DNA of 64,000 nt, from positions 682,001 through 746,000 of the forward strand of contig NZ_NWMW01000001.1 of the NCBI RefSeq assembly GCF_002351485.1, given 5' to 3'. Shown one piece after another: positions 42,276 through 51,369 of this stretch. Both the position numbers and the translations under genes were made by a program. Within the stretch, counting starts at the first letter, position 1. Each line of letters opens with the position of its first letter. This DNA is from Sphingomonas spermidinifaciens. GTDB lineage: Bacteria; Pseudomonadota; Alphaproteobacteria; Sphingomonadales; Sphingomonadaceae. The notes below the pieces were generated by a model. That model did not search any database, was not told the origin of the DNA, and was given only the letters and a program-made list of their open reading frames with translations.

Positions 42276-44533
42276 CAGAACGCCTGCCCGATCGAGATGT
42301 AGAGCGCGATCAGCGATTCACCCTCGCGCCGGTTGATCGGCGTCGCCACATCGACGCGCATCGGCCCGAAATTGGTATAGAAGCGCCCACCGATACCCGC
42401 TCCGAAGCGCAGGTCGCGCCCCTTGGGCAGGGTCGAGTCATAGACCTGGCCCGCGTCGATGAACGGCACGATCCCGAAATTGCCAAAGCGGTACCGCGCC
42501 TCGAGCGCGAACTCGTTGAGGCTGCGCCCGCCGATCGGGCGGAACACCGTCGGCGAATTGTCGTCCGACACCTCCTCCTCGGGATCGAAGTCGGGGTTCG
42601 CCTCCTCGGTCCGGGGCCCGAGTTCCTGGAAGCCGAAGCCGCGCACCGATCCGCCGCCGCCGGCATAATAGCGCCGCGAGGGGGCGAGATCGTCGCGCGA
42701 AATCCCCGCGATCGACCCGGCGCGCGCGCGCCCGGCGATGACGAGATTGTCCATGACGGGAAAATAGCCCGTCACCTCGAGCATCGAGCGGATATAGGGG
42801 CGCACCGACCCCTGTACCGAGGTCTCGGGCGACAAGTTGAGCTTCACGCGGAAGCCGCGCGTCGGGTTGAGCAGGTCGTCCGACGTGTCGAGGCCGAGGA
42901 ACAGCGGGATCGCGGCAATGCCATAGGTACGCCGCACGCGCTCGTTCCGCTCGAAGTCGAACACGTCCTCGTTGGTGCCGATCAGCTCGCCACCGTAATA
43001 ATAGGTCCACTTCTTCTGCCAGATCGGCGTCGAATCATAGCTCCAGCGCGCCGAAAGCGTGCCGGTGAACGCCTCGAACGCATCATAGTTCGAGCGGTTG
43101 GCCGAGGCGCCCACCTGGAACGTCCGGTCGCGTCGCCCGGCGTTCGAGCGGCGGAAGGTGACGCCCGCGCCCTGTTCCTGCGTCCCCGCGACCGCGTTGA
43201 CGATCAGCGCCCCTTCCGGTGCGAAAAGGTTGCGATGCTGCCACGTCCCCTCAAGGCGAACGCCCTGACCGGTGCCATAGCCAGCTTCGCCGGTCAGCCG
43301 GCGAGCCGGTCCCTTGTTCTGCCGGACAAGCAGATTGACCTGCTCGGTCGTGTCCGGCCCCGGCACGCCGGTCCGCTGCGGCTCGACCGAGACGGTCGAG
43401 AACAGGCCCGTCGCGATCAGCGCCTCGCGCATGTCGTCGACCAGCCGCGCGTCATAGAGCTGGCCCGGCTTGAAGCGCGGGAAGATCTGCACATGGTCGA
43501 GATCGAAGGCGAGATCGCCCTCGGTCGAGATCGTGCCGAACGACGATCGCGGCCCGGTTTCGACGGGCAGCGTATAGTCGCCGGTGAAGTCGCGCTCGTC
43601 GAGCAGGATGTCGCGCTGCCCAAGCTTGACGAAGGGATAGCCCTGCTGCGGCAGCTTGAGCGAGACGTTGGCCTCGGCGCCCTGGATCCGCGTCGCCTCG
43701 AGCGGGTCGCCCGACTTCAGCGGCAGCTCGCGGCGGATCAGGTCGGGCGGGATCGTCGCGTTCGCCCTGACCGTGATGTCGCCCAGCTTGTAGCGCTGCC
43801 CCGGCGTCGCACTGATCGTGGCGCGCAGATTGCCCGAATTGGCCGGGTTCTGCTCGACGGTCGAGACCGCGGTCGCGTCGTAATAGCCAAGCGAGCGCAG
43901 GAGGCGAACCGCCAGCTGCTCGTCCTCGCGCGCGCGCGCCGACACCATCGTCGCGTTCGCCGCCTTGCCGTCGCCATCCTCGAGCGCCGACAGGTCCTTG
44001 AACTGCGCCTCGACGCCGGCGTCCTTGAGCCCTTCGAGCACCACCGTGTAGCGGATTTCGACCGTGCGTGGATCGGGGCCGCCCGCCACCTCGGCCGGGG
44101 GCGTCACATCGAAGGTCGCGAGCGGCGGCAGCGGCTGCGCTAGCACCGGCTCGCCCGGAAGGGGCTGGGGCGGGATCGCAGCGGGGTCGGTGGTCTGCGG
44201 GGCAAGGGGTGCCGGGGCCGCGGTGGTGCCGGGGCGCGAGGGGGCGGCAGGCGTCGGCGCTGCCGGCGTCTCGAATGACTGCATCGATTCGAGCGGCGCG
44301 TTAAGGTCGCTCGAAAGCGGCGGCAATTCCGCCTCGAACTGCGTGTCGGGAACGATCGGTGCGGTCGGCGTCGCCGGCGCCGGCGCTTCGGCGGCGGGGG
44401 TCGATGCCGCGGCGGGTGCAGACTGTCCGGGCCGGGTCGGATCGGGGGTGATCTGCGCTGCAAGTGGTCCGGCGATCAGCGCGCTCCCGGCGCATAGCGC
44501 AATACGCAACCCCTTCGATCCCCGCTTCGCCAC
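42275..44533 (-). CDS. tamA: Outer-membrane Omp85 protein TamA
   Basis: A 752-residue BamA/TamA-family protein. It has a signal peptide (~1-26, IALCAGSALIAGPLAAQ), a Pro/Ala-rich linker (~30-150) longer than usual, POTRA domains (e.g. GQRYKLGDITVRANATIPPD), then a 16-strand barrel. The barrel carries the Omp85 lid motif in the GGSVRGFGFQELGPR segment and ends in a terminal strand closing with LIALYISIGQAF (terminal Phe, a BAM signal). The start is a GTG at 44533 preceded by GGGGAC. Upstream extensions lack a signal peptide. It is translationally coupled to tamB. Confidence 0.9.
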   Translation of the reverse strand: MAKRGSKGLRIALCAGSALIAGPLAAQITPDPTRPGQSAPAAASTPAAEAPAPATPTAPIVPDTQFEAELPPLSSDLNAPLESMQSFETPAAPTPAAPSRPGTTAAPAPLAPQTTDPAAIPPQPLPGEPVLAQPLPPLATFDVTPPAEVAGGPDPRTVEIRYTVVLEGLKDAGVEAQFKDLSALEDGDGKAANATMVSARAREDEQLAVRLLRSLGYYDATAVSTVEQNPANSGNLRATISATPGQRYKLGDITVRANATIPPDLIRRELPLKSGDPLEATRIQGAEANVSLKLPQQGYPFVKLGQRDILLDERDFTGDYTLPVETGPRSSFGTISTEGDLAFDLDHVQIFPRFKPGQLYDARLVDDMREALIATGLFSTVSVEPQRTGVPGPDTTEQVNLLVRQNKGPARRLTGEAGYGTGQGVRLEGTWQHRNLFAPEGALIVNAVAGTQEQGAGVTFRRSNAGRRDRTFQVGASANRSNYDAFEAFTGTLSARWSYDSTPIWQKKWTYYYGGELIGTNEDVFDFERNERVRRTYGIAAIPLFLGLDTSDDLLNPTRGFRVKLNLSPETSVQGSVRPYIRSMLEVTGYFPVMDNLVIAGRARAGSIAGISRDDLAPSRRYYAGGGGSVRGFGFQELGPRTEEANPDFDPEEEVSDDNSPTVFRPIGGRSLNEFALEARYRFGNFGIVPFIDAGQVYDSTLPKGRDLRFGAGIGGRFYTNFGPMRVDVATPINRREGESLIALYISIGQAF

Positions 44534-44584
44534 GTCGTCCCCGTCGTCCCTGACCGGGGCTCGCAAGATCCCCCATTTCAGCAC

Positions 44585-44681
44585 TGAACGATCCGGTTCG
44601 CGTTTCGCTCCCACAACGAATGTGAATTTTCGGCGGAAGATCAGCGACCAAGCTGCATCCTGACGGCGAGTGGATCGTTCA
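44585..44681. repeat. Exact 10-bp inverted repeat in the tamA/yihY divergent region
   Basis: TGAACGATCC (44585-44594) and GGATCGTTCA (44672-44681) are exact complements separated by 77 bp. They flank the region where both promoters should lie, so a looped or paired regulator site is possible. No regulator is known here. Confidence 0.35.
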
Positions 44682-44716
44682 TTCCCTTGAACGGATGGCA
44701 CGGCGAAAGGGGTTCG

Positions 44717-45736
44717 GTGGCCGACGCGACGATTGAAACGAACAGGCAGGAGCTCGACCCAGCCGCGCGGCCGGGTGCCCAATCGAAACGCCCATGGCAT
44801 CATCCGTGGCGCGCGTGGCGATCGATCCTGGGCCGCGTCTATATCATGACCGGCTATCACAACCTGTCGCTGATGGCGGCTGGCGTCGCCTTTTACGCTT
44901 TCCTGTCGATTGCCCCGCTGCTCGGCGCGATCGTGATGAGCTATGGCCTGTTCGCGGACCCGCAGACCGTCGTCGATCACATGCAGACGATCTTCGAGCT
45001 CGTGCCCGCCGACGCCGCGCGGCTCATCTCCGATCAGTTGATCGCTGTCGTCTCCACCACTTCGGGCAAGGCGGGGATCGGCCTGCTGATCGCGCTGGTG
45101 CTCGCAATCTACGGTGCGATGCGCGCGTCGAGCGCGATCATTCAGGCGCTCAACGTCATCTATGAGGAGGAGGAGAGCCGCAACATCGTCGTCACGACGC
45201 TGCTGTCCGCGATGTTGACGGTGGGCGCGGTGCTGGCGGCGATCGTCGGGCTCCTGTCGGCCGTGGCGCTCGGCTATCTCGGCTTCCTCACCCATTATCT
45301 AGGGTCGGCGGGCGTCGCGACACTTCAGGTCCTGACCTGGGTCGTTGCCGCGACAATCGCGAGCGCCGCGTTTGGCTTCATCTATCGATTCGGCCCCGAC
45401 CGCGCACCCGCGCGCTGGCAGTGGCTGACGATCGGGTCGGTCACGGCGACGCTGCTGTGGCTCGCGGCAACTCTGGGCTTCGGCCTCTACGCCGCCAATT
45501 TCGCCAATTACAACGCAACCTATGGCGCGCTGGGTGCGGTCGTGGTGCTGCTGATGTGGCTGTTCGTGTCGAGCTATGCCGTGCTGATCGGCGCCGAGCT
45601 CAATGCCGAGGCCGAGCGCCAGACCGCAATCGATTCGACCACCGGCCCTGAACGCCCGATGGGCCAGCGCGGCGCCCGCATGGCCGACAGCCTGCCAAGT
45701 AAGCGCCAGCACAAGCCCAAGCGAGGTCAGTATTAG
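44717..45736 (+). CDS. YihY/BrkB family membrane protein
   Basis: A 339-residue inner-membrane protein with about six transmembrane helices. It has the family entry LSLMAAGVAFYAFLSIAPLLGAIV and the later YGALGAVVVLLMWLFVSSYAVLIGAELNAE, both diagnostic of YihY/BrkB. Once called RNase BN by mistake, the family has no agreed function and is probably a transporter. I use the GTG at 44717 because AAAGGGG lies 5 bp before it; a TTG at 44687 is the alternative. The C-terminus is basic and polar (SKRQHKPKRGQY). It is divergent from tamA. Confidence 0.88.
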   Translation: MADATIETNRQELDPAARPGAQSKRPWHHPWRAWRSILGRVYIMTGYHNLSLMAAGVAFYAFLSIAPLLGAIVMSYGLFADPQTVVDHMQTIFELVPADAARLISDQLIAVVSTTSGKAGIGLLIALVLAIYGAMRASSAIIQALNVIYEEEESRNIVVTTLLSAMLTVGAVLAAIVGLLSAVALGYLGFLTHYLGSAGVATLQVLTWVVAATIASAAFGFIYRFGPDRAPARWQWLTIGSVTATLLWLAATLGFGLYAANFANYNATYGALGAVVVLLMWLFVSSYAVLIGAELNAEAERQTAIDSTTGPERPMGQRGARMADSLPSKRQHKPKRGQY

Positions 45737-45753
45737 GCGATCCCGGCCCCTCT

Positions 45754-45772
45754 CCGATCAAGTCCGGGGTGA
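45754..45772. repeat. Short dispersed repeat overlapping the MarR gene 3' end
   Basis: CCGATCAAGTCCGGGGTGA resembles the copy at 23458-23477. Here it runs through the stop codon of the MarR gene and encodes its last residues. Confidence 0.4.
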
Positions 45773-46279
45773 AGCAAGATTGCCCAGCGCCGCCACCTTC
45801 GCGCGCTCGTCGGCGGGGATCAGCCCTTCGAGGACAGCCCAGAAACCGCCGACCGCCCCCTGCCCCGCGCTCTGATACGCCGCGGACAGGCGCTCGCGCA
45901 GCGCTTCGAACAAGGCCGCCTCCAACGCCGCCCCCTCCGCCGTCAGCCGAAGCAGCCGCTGGCGCCGGTCGCGGTCGCCGGGGCGCATTTCGACCAGCCC
46001 GCGCTCTGTCAGCTCGGTCAGCACGCGGCCAAGCGACTGCTTGGTGATCGCCAGCAGGCTCAGAAGCTGGCTGACCGTCAGCCCCGGCTGGCGTGCAATG
46101 AAATAGAGCGCGCGGTGATGGGCGCGGCCCAGCCCCTTGGCCGCCAACCCCTCGTCGATCGCACGGGTCATGTGGCTGTAGCCGAAATAGAGAAGCTCGA
46201 CGCCCTTCCGGATTTCGGCCTCGCGCAGGAACAGCGGCGAGGCGGGGCGGAACGGTTCGGGTGCAGTTGGGCCAGCCAT
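45758..46279 (-). CDS. MarR family transcriptional regulator
   Basis: A 173-residue winged-helix regulator. The recognition region is LTVSQLLSLLAITKQSLGRVLTELTERGLV and the wing is RPGDRDRRQRLLRLT, a standard MarR pattern. An N-terminal extension (MAGPTAPEPFRPASPLFLREAEIRKGV) and C-terminal helices form the dimer. The ATG at 46279 is 60 bp from the divergent ilvE start, so it may control itself and possibly ilvE, though MarR control of ilvE would be unusual. The last residues (SPRT) come from a short dispersed repeat. Confidence 0.85.
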   Translation of the reverse strand: MAGPTAPEPFRPASPLFLREAEIRKGVELLYFGYSHMTRAIDEGLAAKGLGRAHHRALYFIARQPGLTVSQLLSLLAITKQSLGRVLTELTERGLVEMRPGDRDRRQRLLRLTAEGAALEAALFEALRERLSAAYQSAGQGAVGGFWAVLEGLIPADERAKVAALGNLASPRT

Positions 46280-46339
46280 GTTGACCTGTTCTGCCAGCGC
46301 TCCTAGCGTCCCGCAACCTTGCTGGCCTGGACGGACGAC

Positions 46340-47443
<1,104 letters not shown>

Positions 47444-47448
47444 TCCCT

Positions 47449-47477
47449 CTTTCCTCGGGCACAGGGCACGCTATAAG
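47449..47477 (+). promoter_or_regulatory. Promoter of tRNA-Gln
   Basis: CTTTCC (47449-47454), 17-bp spacer, TATAAG (47472-47477). Predicted start near 47484, 17 bases before the mature tRNA 5' end. Good -10, moderate -35. Confidence 0.5.
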
Positions 47478-47500
47478 CGCGCCCTCGCCACGGGCAGCGA

Positions 47501-47575
47501 TGGGGCGTCGCCAAGCGGTAAGGCAACGGTTTTTGGTACCGTCATTCGGAGGTTCGAATCCTCCCGCCCCAGCCA
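47501..47575 (+). tRNA. tRNA-Gln (anticodon TTG)
   Basis: Cloverleaf with acceptor TGGGGCG/CGCCCCA, anticodon stem ACGGT/ACCGT around loop TTTTGGT (anticodon TTG at 47533-47535), T-arm GGAGG TTCGAATC CTCC, discriminator G and genome-encoded CCA. The U1-A72 pair is a usual tRNA-Gln identity element. Confidence 0.95.
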
Positions 47576-47652
47576 GCCGATGATCAACGACGGCGTCGGC
47601 CTGACGTAACAGGCCCCCGGATCAGCGATTTTTGCTGAAAAGCGGAAGAAAT

Positions 47653-47729
<77 letters not shown>

Positions 47730-47740
47730 ACCGTGGCGGG

Positions 47741-47768
47741 GCCTTAGACCAAAAGCCGCGTACGTCAA
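47741..47768 (-). promoter_or_regulatory. Promoter of tRNA-Pro
   Basis: Minus-strand TTGACG (47763-47768), 16-bp spacer, TAAGGC (47741-47746). Predicted start near 47734, five bases before the tRNA. Strong -35, weak -10. Confidence 0.45.
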
Positions 47769-47781
47769 AGCCGATCGGCGC

Positions 47782-47857
47782 TGGTGGGCCCGGCAGGACT
47801 CGAACCCGCAACCTAGCCGTTATGAGCGGCCAGCTCTAACCATTGAGCTACAGGCCC
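47782..47857 (-). tRNA. tRNA with CAT anticodon, probably tRNA-Ile2
   Basis: Acceptor GGGCCTG/CGGGCCC (one G-U), anticodon stem GGCCG/CGGCT with loop CTCATAA, T-loop GTTCGAGTC, discriminator A and encoded CCA. The D-arm (GCTCAATGGTTAGAGC) and overall sequence resemble tRNA-Ile2, whose CAT is modified to lysidine by TilS. An elongator tRNA-Met cannot be fully excluded from sequence. Not an initiator: the first pair is G-C and the three-GC anticodon-stem mark is absent. Confidence 0.88.
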
Positions 47858-47881
47858 CCAGCCCGCCCGGCCTAGCCCAGC

Positions 47882-48910
47882 TTAGGCCGAGACAGCAAGC
47901 GCAGGTGCGTTGGCAGCGGTGACGAGATCGCGCTCGCTCGCCGGGCGGACGCCGCGCCGTTCGAGCAGGTCGAGCACGCCTGTCCACCAGCGGTGGAAGC
48001 GCGCGAGACCCTCTACGCTGCGCACATACGGCGTCATGCCGGGTGCGACCGTCGGTGAATGGAAGGAAAAGTTCAGGAGCGTGACGCCATCCTCGATCGC
48101 CTGATCGATGGCGCGCAGCGCTTCGGGAAGCGGCATCTCCTCGGGCGTCAGGGCGATGCGATCGAGCAGCCCGAGGCGCGAGGCGACGCCGCGGCCGCGC
48201 GGCAAACGGCCGAGCAGGTCGTAGAGCCCCGCCCCGCCCGACCGCGCCACTCCCAGCCAGACCGTTGTCAGCGGCAGCTCGAGGAGCGCGCCGCCCGGCC
48301 CGGCGCGAAAGGCGTGGTTGCCGACGTGGCGAAAATCCGGCCCGCCCTCGCTCGTGTAGCAGAAGCCCGATCGCATCGAGCTGTCGATGACATAGCCGCG
48401 CTCGGCCAGGAGGCGGAGTGTCGCCGGCCCCATGCCGTAGCGACCGGCGCGGAAGATGCGCGGGCGACGGCCGAACCCGGCCTCGATCGCAGCGCCCAGC
48501 GCGTCGAGCTTGGCGCCCTCGAGCGCAGGGGGCAGGTTGCCGGCGAAGCTGTGCGGGCGGCTCACCTCCTCGTCGTGCGGCGGCGTGACCCAAGGGTGGA
48601 GATGCGCTCCAACGGCGCTGCGCCCATCCTCAAGGAGCGCGCTGATCGTGTCGACGGACTCTGCTGTGGCGGCGACGGGATAGTCGACGAGGTAGGTGAG
48701 CGGCACGCCGCGATCGGCGAAGCGGCGATGGAGGTCGGGCAGCGCGCGGATCGCGGTGACGGCGGTCGACGCGCGATCAAAGGGCGCCTCCCAGTCGAAC
48801 TCCTCCTCTGTATCGACGCAGATCGCGAAGCGTGTGCCGAAATCGGCGGGCCAGCGAAAGCGGGGGCCGGTCGGCGGGGCGACCGCGGCAGGCCAGGGGG
48901 CGGGCGACAT
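47882..48910 (-). CDS. Polysaccharide deacetylase family protein (WalW-like)
   Basis: A 342-residue NodB-fold deacetylase-like protein. The first motif [12 protein letters not shown] supplies the catalytic/metal aspartates, [12 protein letters not shown] supplies metal histidines, and [20 protein letters not shown] and [11 protein letters not shown] match later motifs. Members of this branch trim N-acetyl groups from lipopolysaccharide or exopolysaccharide sugars. There is no signal peptide. The ATG at 48910 follows GGAAGGGCTCC. The kinase-like gene ends 25 bp upstream on the same strand, so they may be co-transcribed. Substrate not determined. Confidence 0.82.
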   Translation of the reverse strand: MSPAPWPAAVAPPTGPRFRWPADFGTRFAICVDTEEEFDWEAPFDRASTAVTAIRALPDLHRRFADRGVPLTYLVDYPVAATAESVDTISALLEDGRSAVGAHLHPWVTPPHDEEVSRPHSFAGNLPPALEGAKLDALGAAIEAGFGRRPRIFRAGRYGMGPATLRLLAERGYVIDSSMRSGFCYTSEGGPDFRHVGNHAFRAGPGGALLELPLTTVWLGVARSGGAGLYDLLGRLPRGRGVASRLGLLDRIALTPEEMPLPEALRAIDQAIEDGVTLLNFSFHSPTVAPGMTPYVRSVEGLARFHRWWTGVLDLLERRGVRPASERDLVTAANAPALAVSA

Positions 48911-48935
48911 GGAGCCCTTCCCTACGCGACCTGTG

Positions 48936-50741
48936 TCAAGAATTGGTTGCTGCGCGCCCCGTTCCGCCGCCGGCCGCCGGCAGGCTGACGCGGATGGCGG
49001 CGTCGCCGAAGCCGATCTCACCGCCCAGCTCATGCGCGAGATTGTCCGCGAGGCGAAGCGCGAAGCCGGTGCCGAGTGGCAGCGCGGCGAAGGCGGCATC
49101 CTCCTCCTCGCTGACCTCGCCGCCCGCCTCTACCCGGTCGGGCAGTCCGGCGGGGCGGGTGATCGTCAGGACGCGGCGCTCGCCCGCCTCCTCGATCGCC
49201 ATCGCCAGCGTCTCCCCGCGCGTAGTCGCGGCGAGCAGCGTTGCGATCAGGCGGCCGAACAGCCGCTCGATCGCGTGCCGGTCGCCCTCGACCGCCGCAT
49301 CGCGCTCGGGCAGCGCGATCGCCGCGCCGCGCAGCTCGGCAAGCGGCGCGAGGTCGTGCGCGACCGAGCCGAGCACCGCGCGCAGCGAGACCGCCTCGGG
49401 CCGGAGCGTCAGCGCATCGCTCTCGATCTTGGCGGCGAGGTCGAGATCGTCGATCGCGCCGAGGAGGTCGCGGGCGTGACGATGGATCGCCCCGGCACGG
49501 TCGCGATAGACGTCGGCGACGGGGCCGAGCATCTGGAGCGAGATCATCTCCGAAAAGCCGATGATGGCGTTGGTCGGCGTGCGCAGCTCGTGGACGAGCT
49601 GCCGCAGCGCATCGGGTGCAGGAGCAGCGGGCGCGGCGGGCGCGGCGAGCTCGCCCGGATGCGGACGACGCGCGGTACCCTGATAACCGGTGAACCGGCC
49701 CGACGCGGGGTCGAAGGCCGGCATCGCCGACATCAGCCAGTCGCCCGCCGCGGGGCCGTTGCCGTCGATGCGCAGCCGCGCGTCGCGAAAGCGCGCGCGC
49801 TGGCGAAACGCGCCCGCGGCGACTCCGTCCACCCGAGCCATCGCCCCGCCGCCCGCGAGCCGCAGCGACAGGCCGATCAGCGCCGCGCGGCCGGTCCCGT
49901 CGGCCCAGCGAACGACCCCTTCGGCATCGGTCTCGAAGCGCATCCGCGCCTCGCCTGCGGGCGGCGGTCCGTCATTGGCGTGCGGCCGCGCCCGCTCGCG
50001 CGCGTCGCGAAAGGCATCGATGCGCGCGACCACGTCGGCGATGCGGAAGGGGCCGTCGGGTACCGGCTCGGCAGGCGGCGGCGCGGGCTGGATCTCGGCG
50101 CGGCGCACGGCCTCGGCGACGACGGGCAGCGTAAGGGCGACGGAACCGAGGCTGGCGAAGGTCGAGGGGACGGACGGCACCGCGCGGACGGGTGGCGGAG
50201 TGACCGGCTCGGCCTCGAGCGGCTCGGCCATAGGCGGGTCGAGAACGACGGGCGCGGGCGAAGGGACCACGGCGTCGGCCCCGCCCACCCGATCGTCAGC
50301 GAGCACGAAATCGGTCGAGCCGAACGCCGCAAGTGCGCGCTCGACCTCGCTGCCAAGGTCGCGGCGGTGGCGCAGGATTGCGCGCGCGGGCGGCGCCAGT
50401 TCGCCGAGCAGTCGCTGCCATTCGCCGGGCTCGAGCGTCGCCGTCCGCAGCACCGGTGCAGCGACCGCCAGCGTATCGCGGGCGAACAGGCGGACGAGCT
50501 CGAAGGGCGGCTGTGCAAAGGCTAGACCCCGCGCCGCCGCCGTCCTATGCGCTAGCGGCACCGCGGGCGCGATCGCCTCGAGCGTCTCGATCGCGCGTGC
50601 CGCTGCCGGCACCCGTCGCCTGCCGATCAGGTCGACCAGCTGCCGGTAGACCGACTGGCGCCCGAGCGGCGTCGACAGGTCGGCGGCGAGCACGGTGTCG
50701 AGGGTGTCGTCAAAGCGCAACGGGATCGGTTCCTTGGCCAC
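48936..50741 (-). CDS. Histidine-kinase-like protein with degenerate ATPase domain
   Basis: A 601-residue soluble protein. An N-terminal helical region (~1-130) is followed by a Pro-rich linker (~155-230), a PAS-like segment (~265-355), a HisKA dimerisation helix with LVHELRTPTNAIIGFSEM (His384), and a C-terminal region shaped like a HATPase. The HATPase N-box asparagine is missing (RLIATLLAATTRG) and no DxGxG box is seen. Only a GTGFALRLADNLAHELGG segment recalls the G2 box. It may therefore be a pseudokinase or phosphotransfer protein. No transmembrane helix is seen and no response regulator is adjacent. Confidence 0.75.
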   Translation of the reverse strand: MAKEPIPLRFDDTLDTVLAADLSTPLGRQSVYRQLVDLIGRRRVPAAARAIETLEAIAPAVPLAHRTAAARGLAFAQPPFELVRLFARDTLAVAAPVLRTATLEPGEWQRLLGELAPPARAILRHRRDLGSEVERALAAFGSTDFVLADDRVGGADAVVPSPAPVVLDPPMAEPLEAEPVTPPPVRAVPSVPSTFASLGSVALTLPVVAEAVRRAEIQPAPPPAEPVPDGPFRIADVVARIDAFRDARERARPHANDGPPPAGEARMRFETDAEGVVRWADGTGRAALIGLSLRLAGGGAMARVDGVAAGAFRQRARFRDARLRIDGNGPAAGDWLMSAMPAFDPASGRFTGYQGTARRPHPGELAAPAAPAAPAPDALRQLVHELRTPTNAIIGFSEMISLQMLGPVADVYRDRAGAIHRHARDLLGAIDDLDLAAKIESDALTLRPEAVSLRAVLGSVAHDLAPLAELRGAAIALPERDAAVEGDRHAIERLFGRLIATLLAATTRGETLAMAIEEAGERRVLTITRPAGLPDRVEAGGEVSEEEDAAFAALPLGTGFALRLADNLAHELGGEIGFGDAAIRVSLPAAGGGTGRAATNS

Positions 50742-50802
50742 CGGGGGGCGCCGTCAAGGAATCCTTAACGCTTGGGACTCGCCACAGGAACCACCAAAAA
50801 CG

Positions 50803-50868
50803 GCACGTCGCATTGTGGGACAATTGCGCTGCCAAGCAATTTTCTTCTAAAGAGGCCGCGCACGTCGC
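50803..50868. promoter_or_regulatory. Regulatory region of the Lrp gene with repeats
   Basis: Contains a 9-bp direct repeat GCACGTCGC at 50803-50811 and 50860-50868, an inverted repeat ATTGT-GGG-ACAAT at 50812-50824, and an AT-rich AGCAATTTTCT resembling an Lrp half-site. Lrp genes are usually self-regulated, so these are candidate binding sites. Confidence 0.4.
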
Positions 50869-50897
50869 GCTGTTTGTGCCACAGTTTCGGAGTTTTC

Positions 50898-51365
50898 ATG
50901 AGTCTCGACCGCATCGATCGCCAAATCCTGTCGCTGCTGCAACAGGATGGACGCATGACCAACGTCGAACTCGCCGAGCGTGTCGGCCTGACGGCCCCGC
51001 CCTGCCTCCGCCGGGTGCGCGCGCTGGAGGAAGGGGGCGCGATCCGCGGCTATCATGCGTCGCTCGATCCGCTGTCGCTGGGCTACGGGATCACCGTCTT
51101 CGCGCTCGTCAGCCTGAAGAGCCAGGCGGAAAGCGATCTTGCCGCGTTCGAGCGGCATGTCGCCGACATTCCCGAAGTTCGCGAATGCCACATGCTGAAC
51201 GGCGAGATCGACTTCATCCTCAAGATCGTTGCCACCGACCTCAAGAGCTTTCAGGAAATGCTGACGACGCAGCTGACCACCGCGGAGAATGTGGCGAGCG
51301 TCAAAACGTCGCTGACGATCCGCACGTCGAAGGCGCTGCCCGGTATCCCGGTGCCCGAGGCCTGA
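50898..51365 (+). CDS. Lrp/AsnC family transcriptional regulator
   Basis: A 155-residue Lrp-type regulator of full length. Residues 1-60 form the helix-turn-helix (LDRIDRQILSLLQQDGRMTNVELAERVGL) and 65-150 the RAM ligand-binding domain (VFALVSLKSQAESDLAAFE, GEIDFILKIVATDLKSF). It resembles global Lrp more than specialised AsnC. The ATG at 50898 is supported by the family N-terminus and upstream CGGAG. It is divergent from the kinase-like gene and converges on the spermidine-synthase-like gene 4 bp away. Its ligand is probably an amino acid. Confidence 0.92.
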   Translation: MSLDRIDRQILSLLQQDGRMTNVELAERVGLTAPPCLRRVRALEEGGAIRGYHASLDPLSLGYGITVFALVSLKSQAESDLAAFERHVADIPEVRECHMLNGEIDFILKIVATDLKSFQEMLTTQLTTAENVASVKTSLTIRTSKALPGIPVPEA

Positions 51366-51369
51366 CCCC

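Noticed and set aside
47598..47638. Small hairpins between the convergent tRNA-Gln and tRNA-Pro genes as terminators
   Set aside because: Stems of only 5-6 bp (GGCCTG/CAGGCC, TCAGC/GCTGA); possible but not strong enough to annotate.
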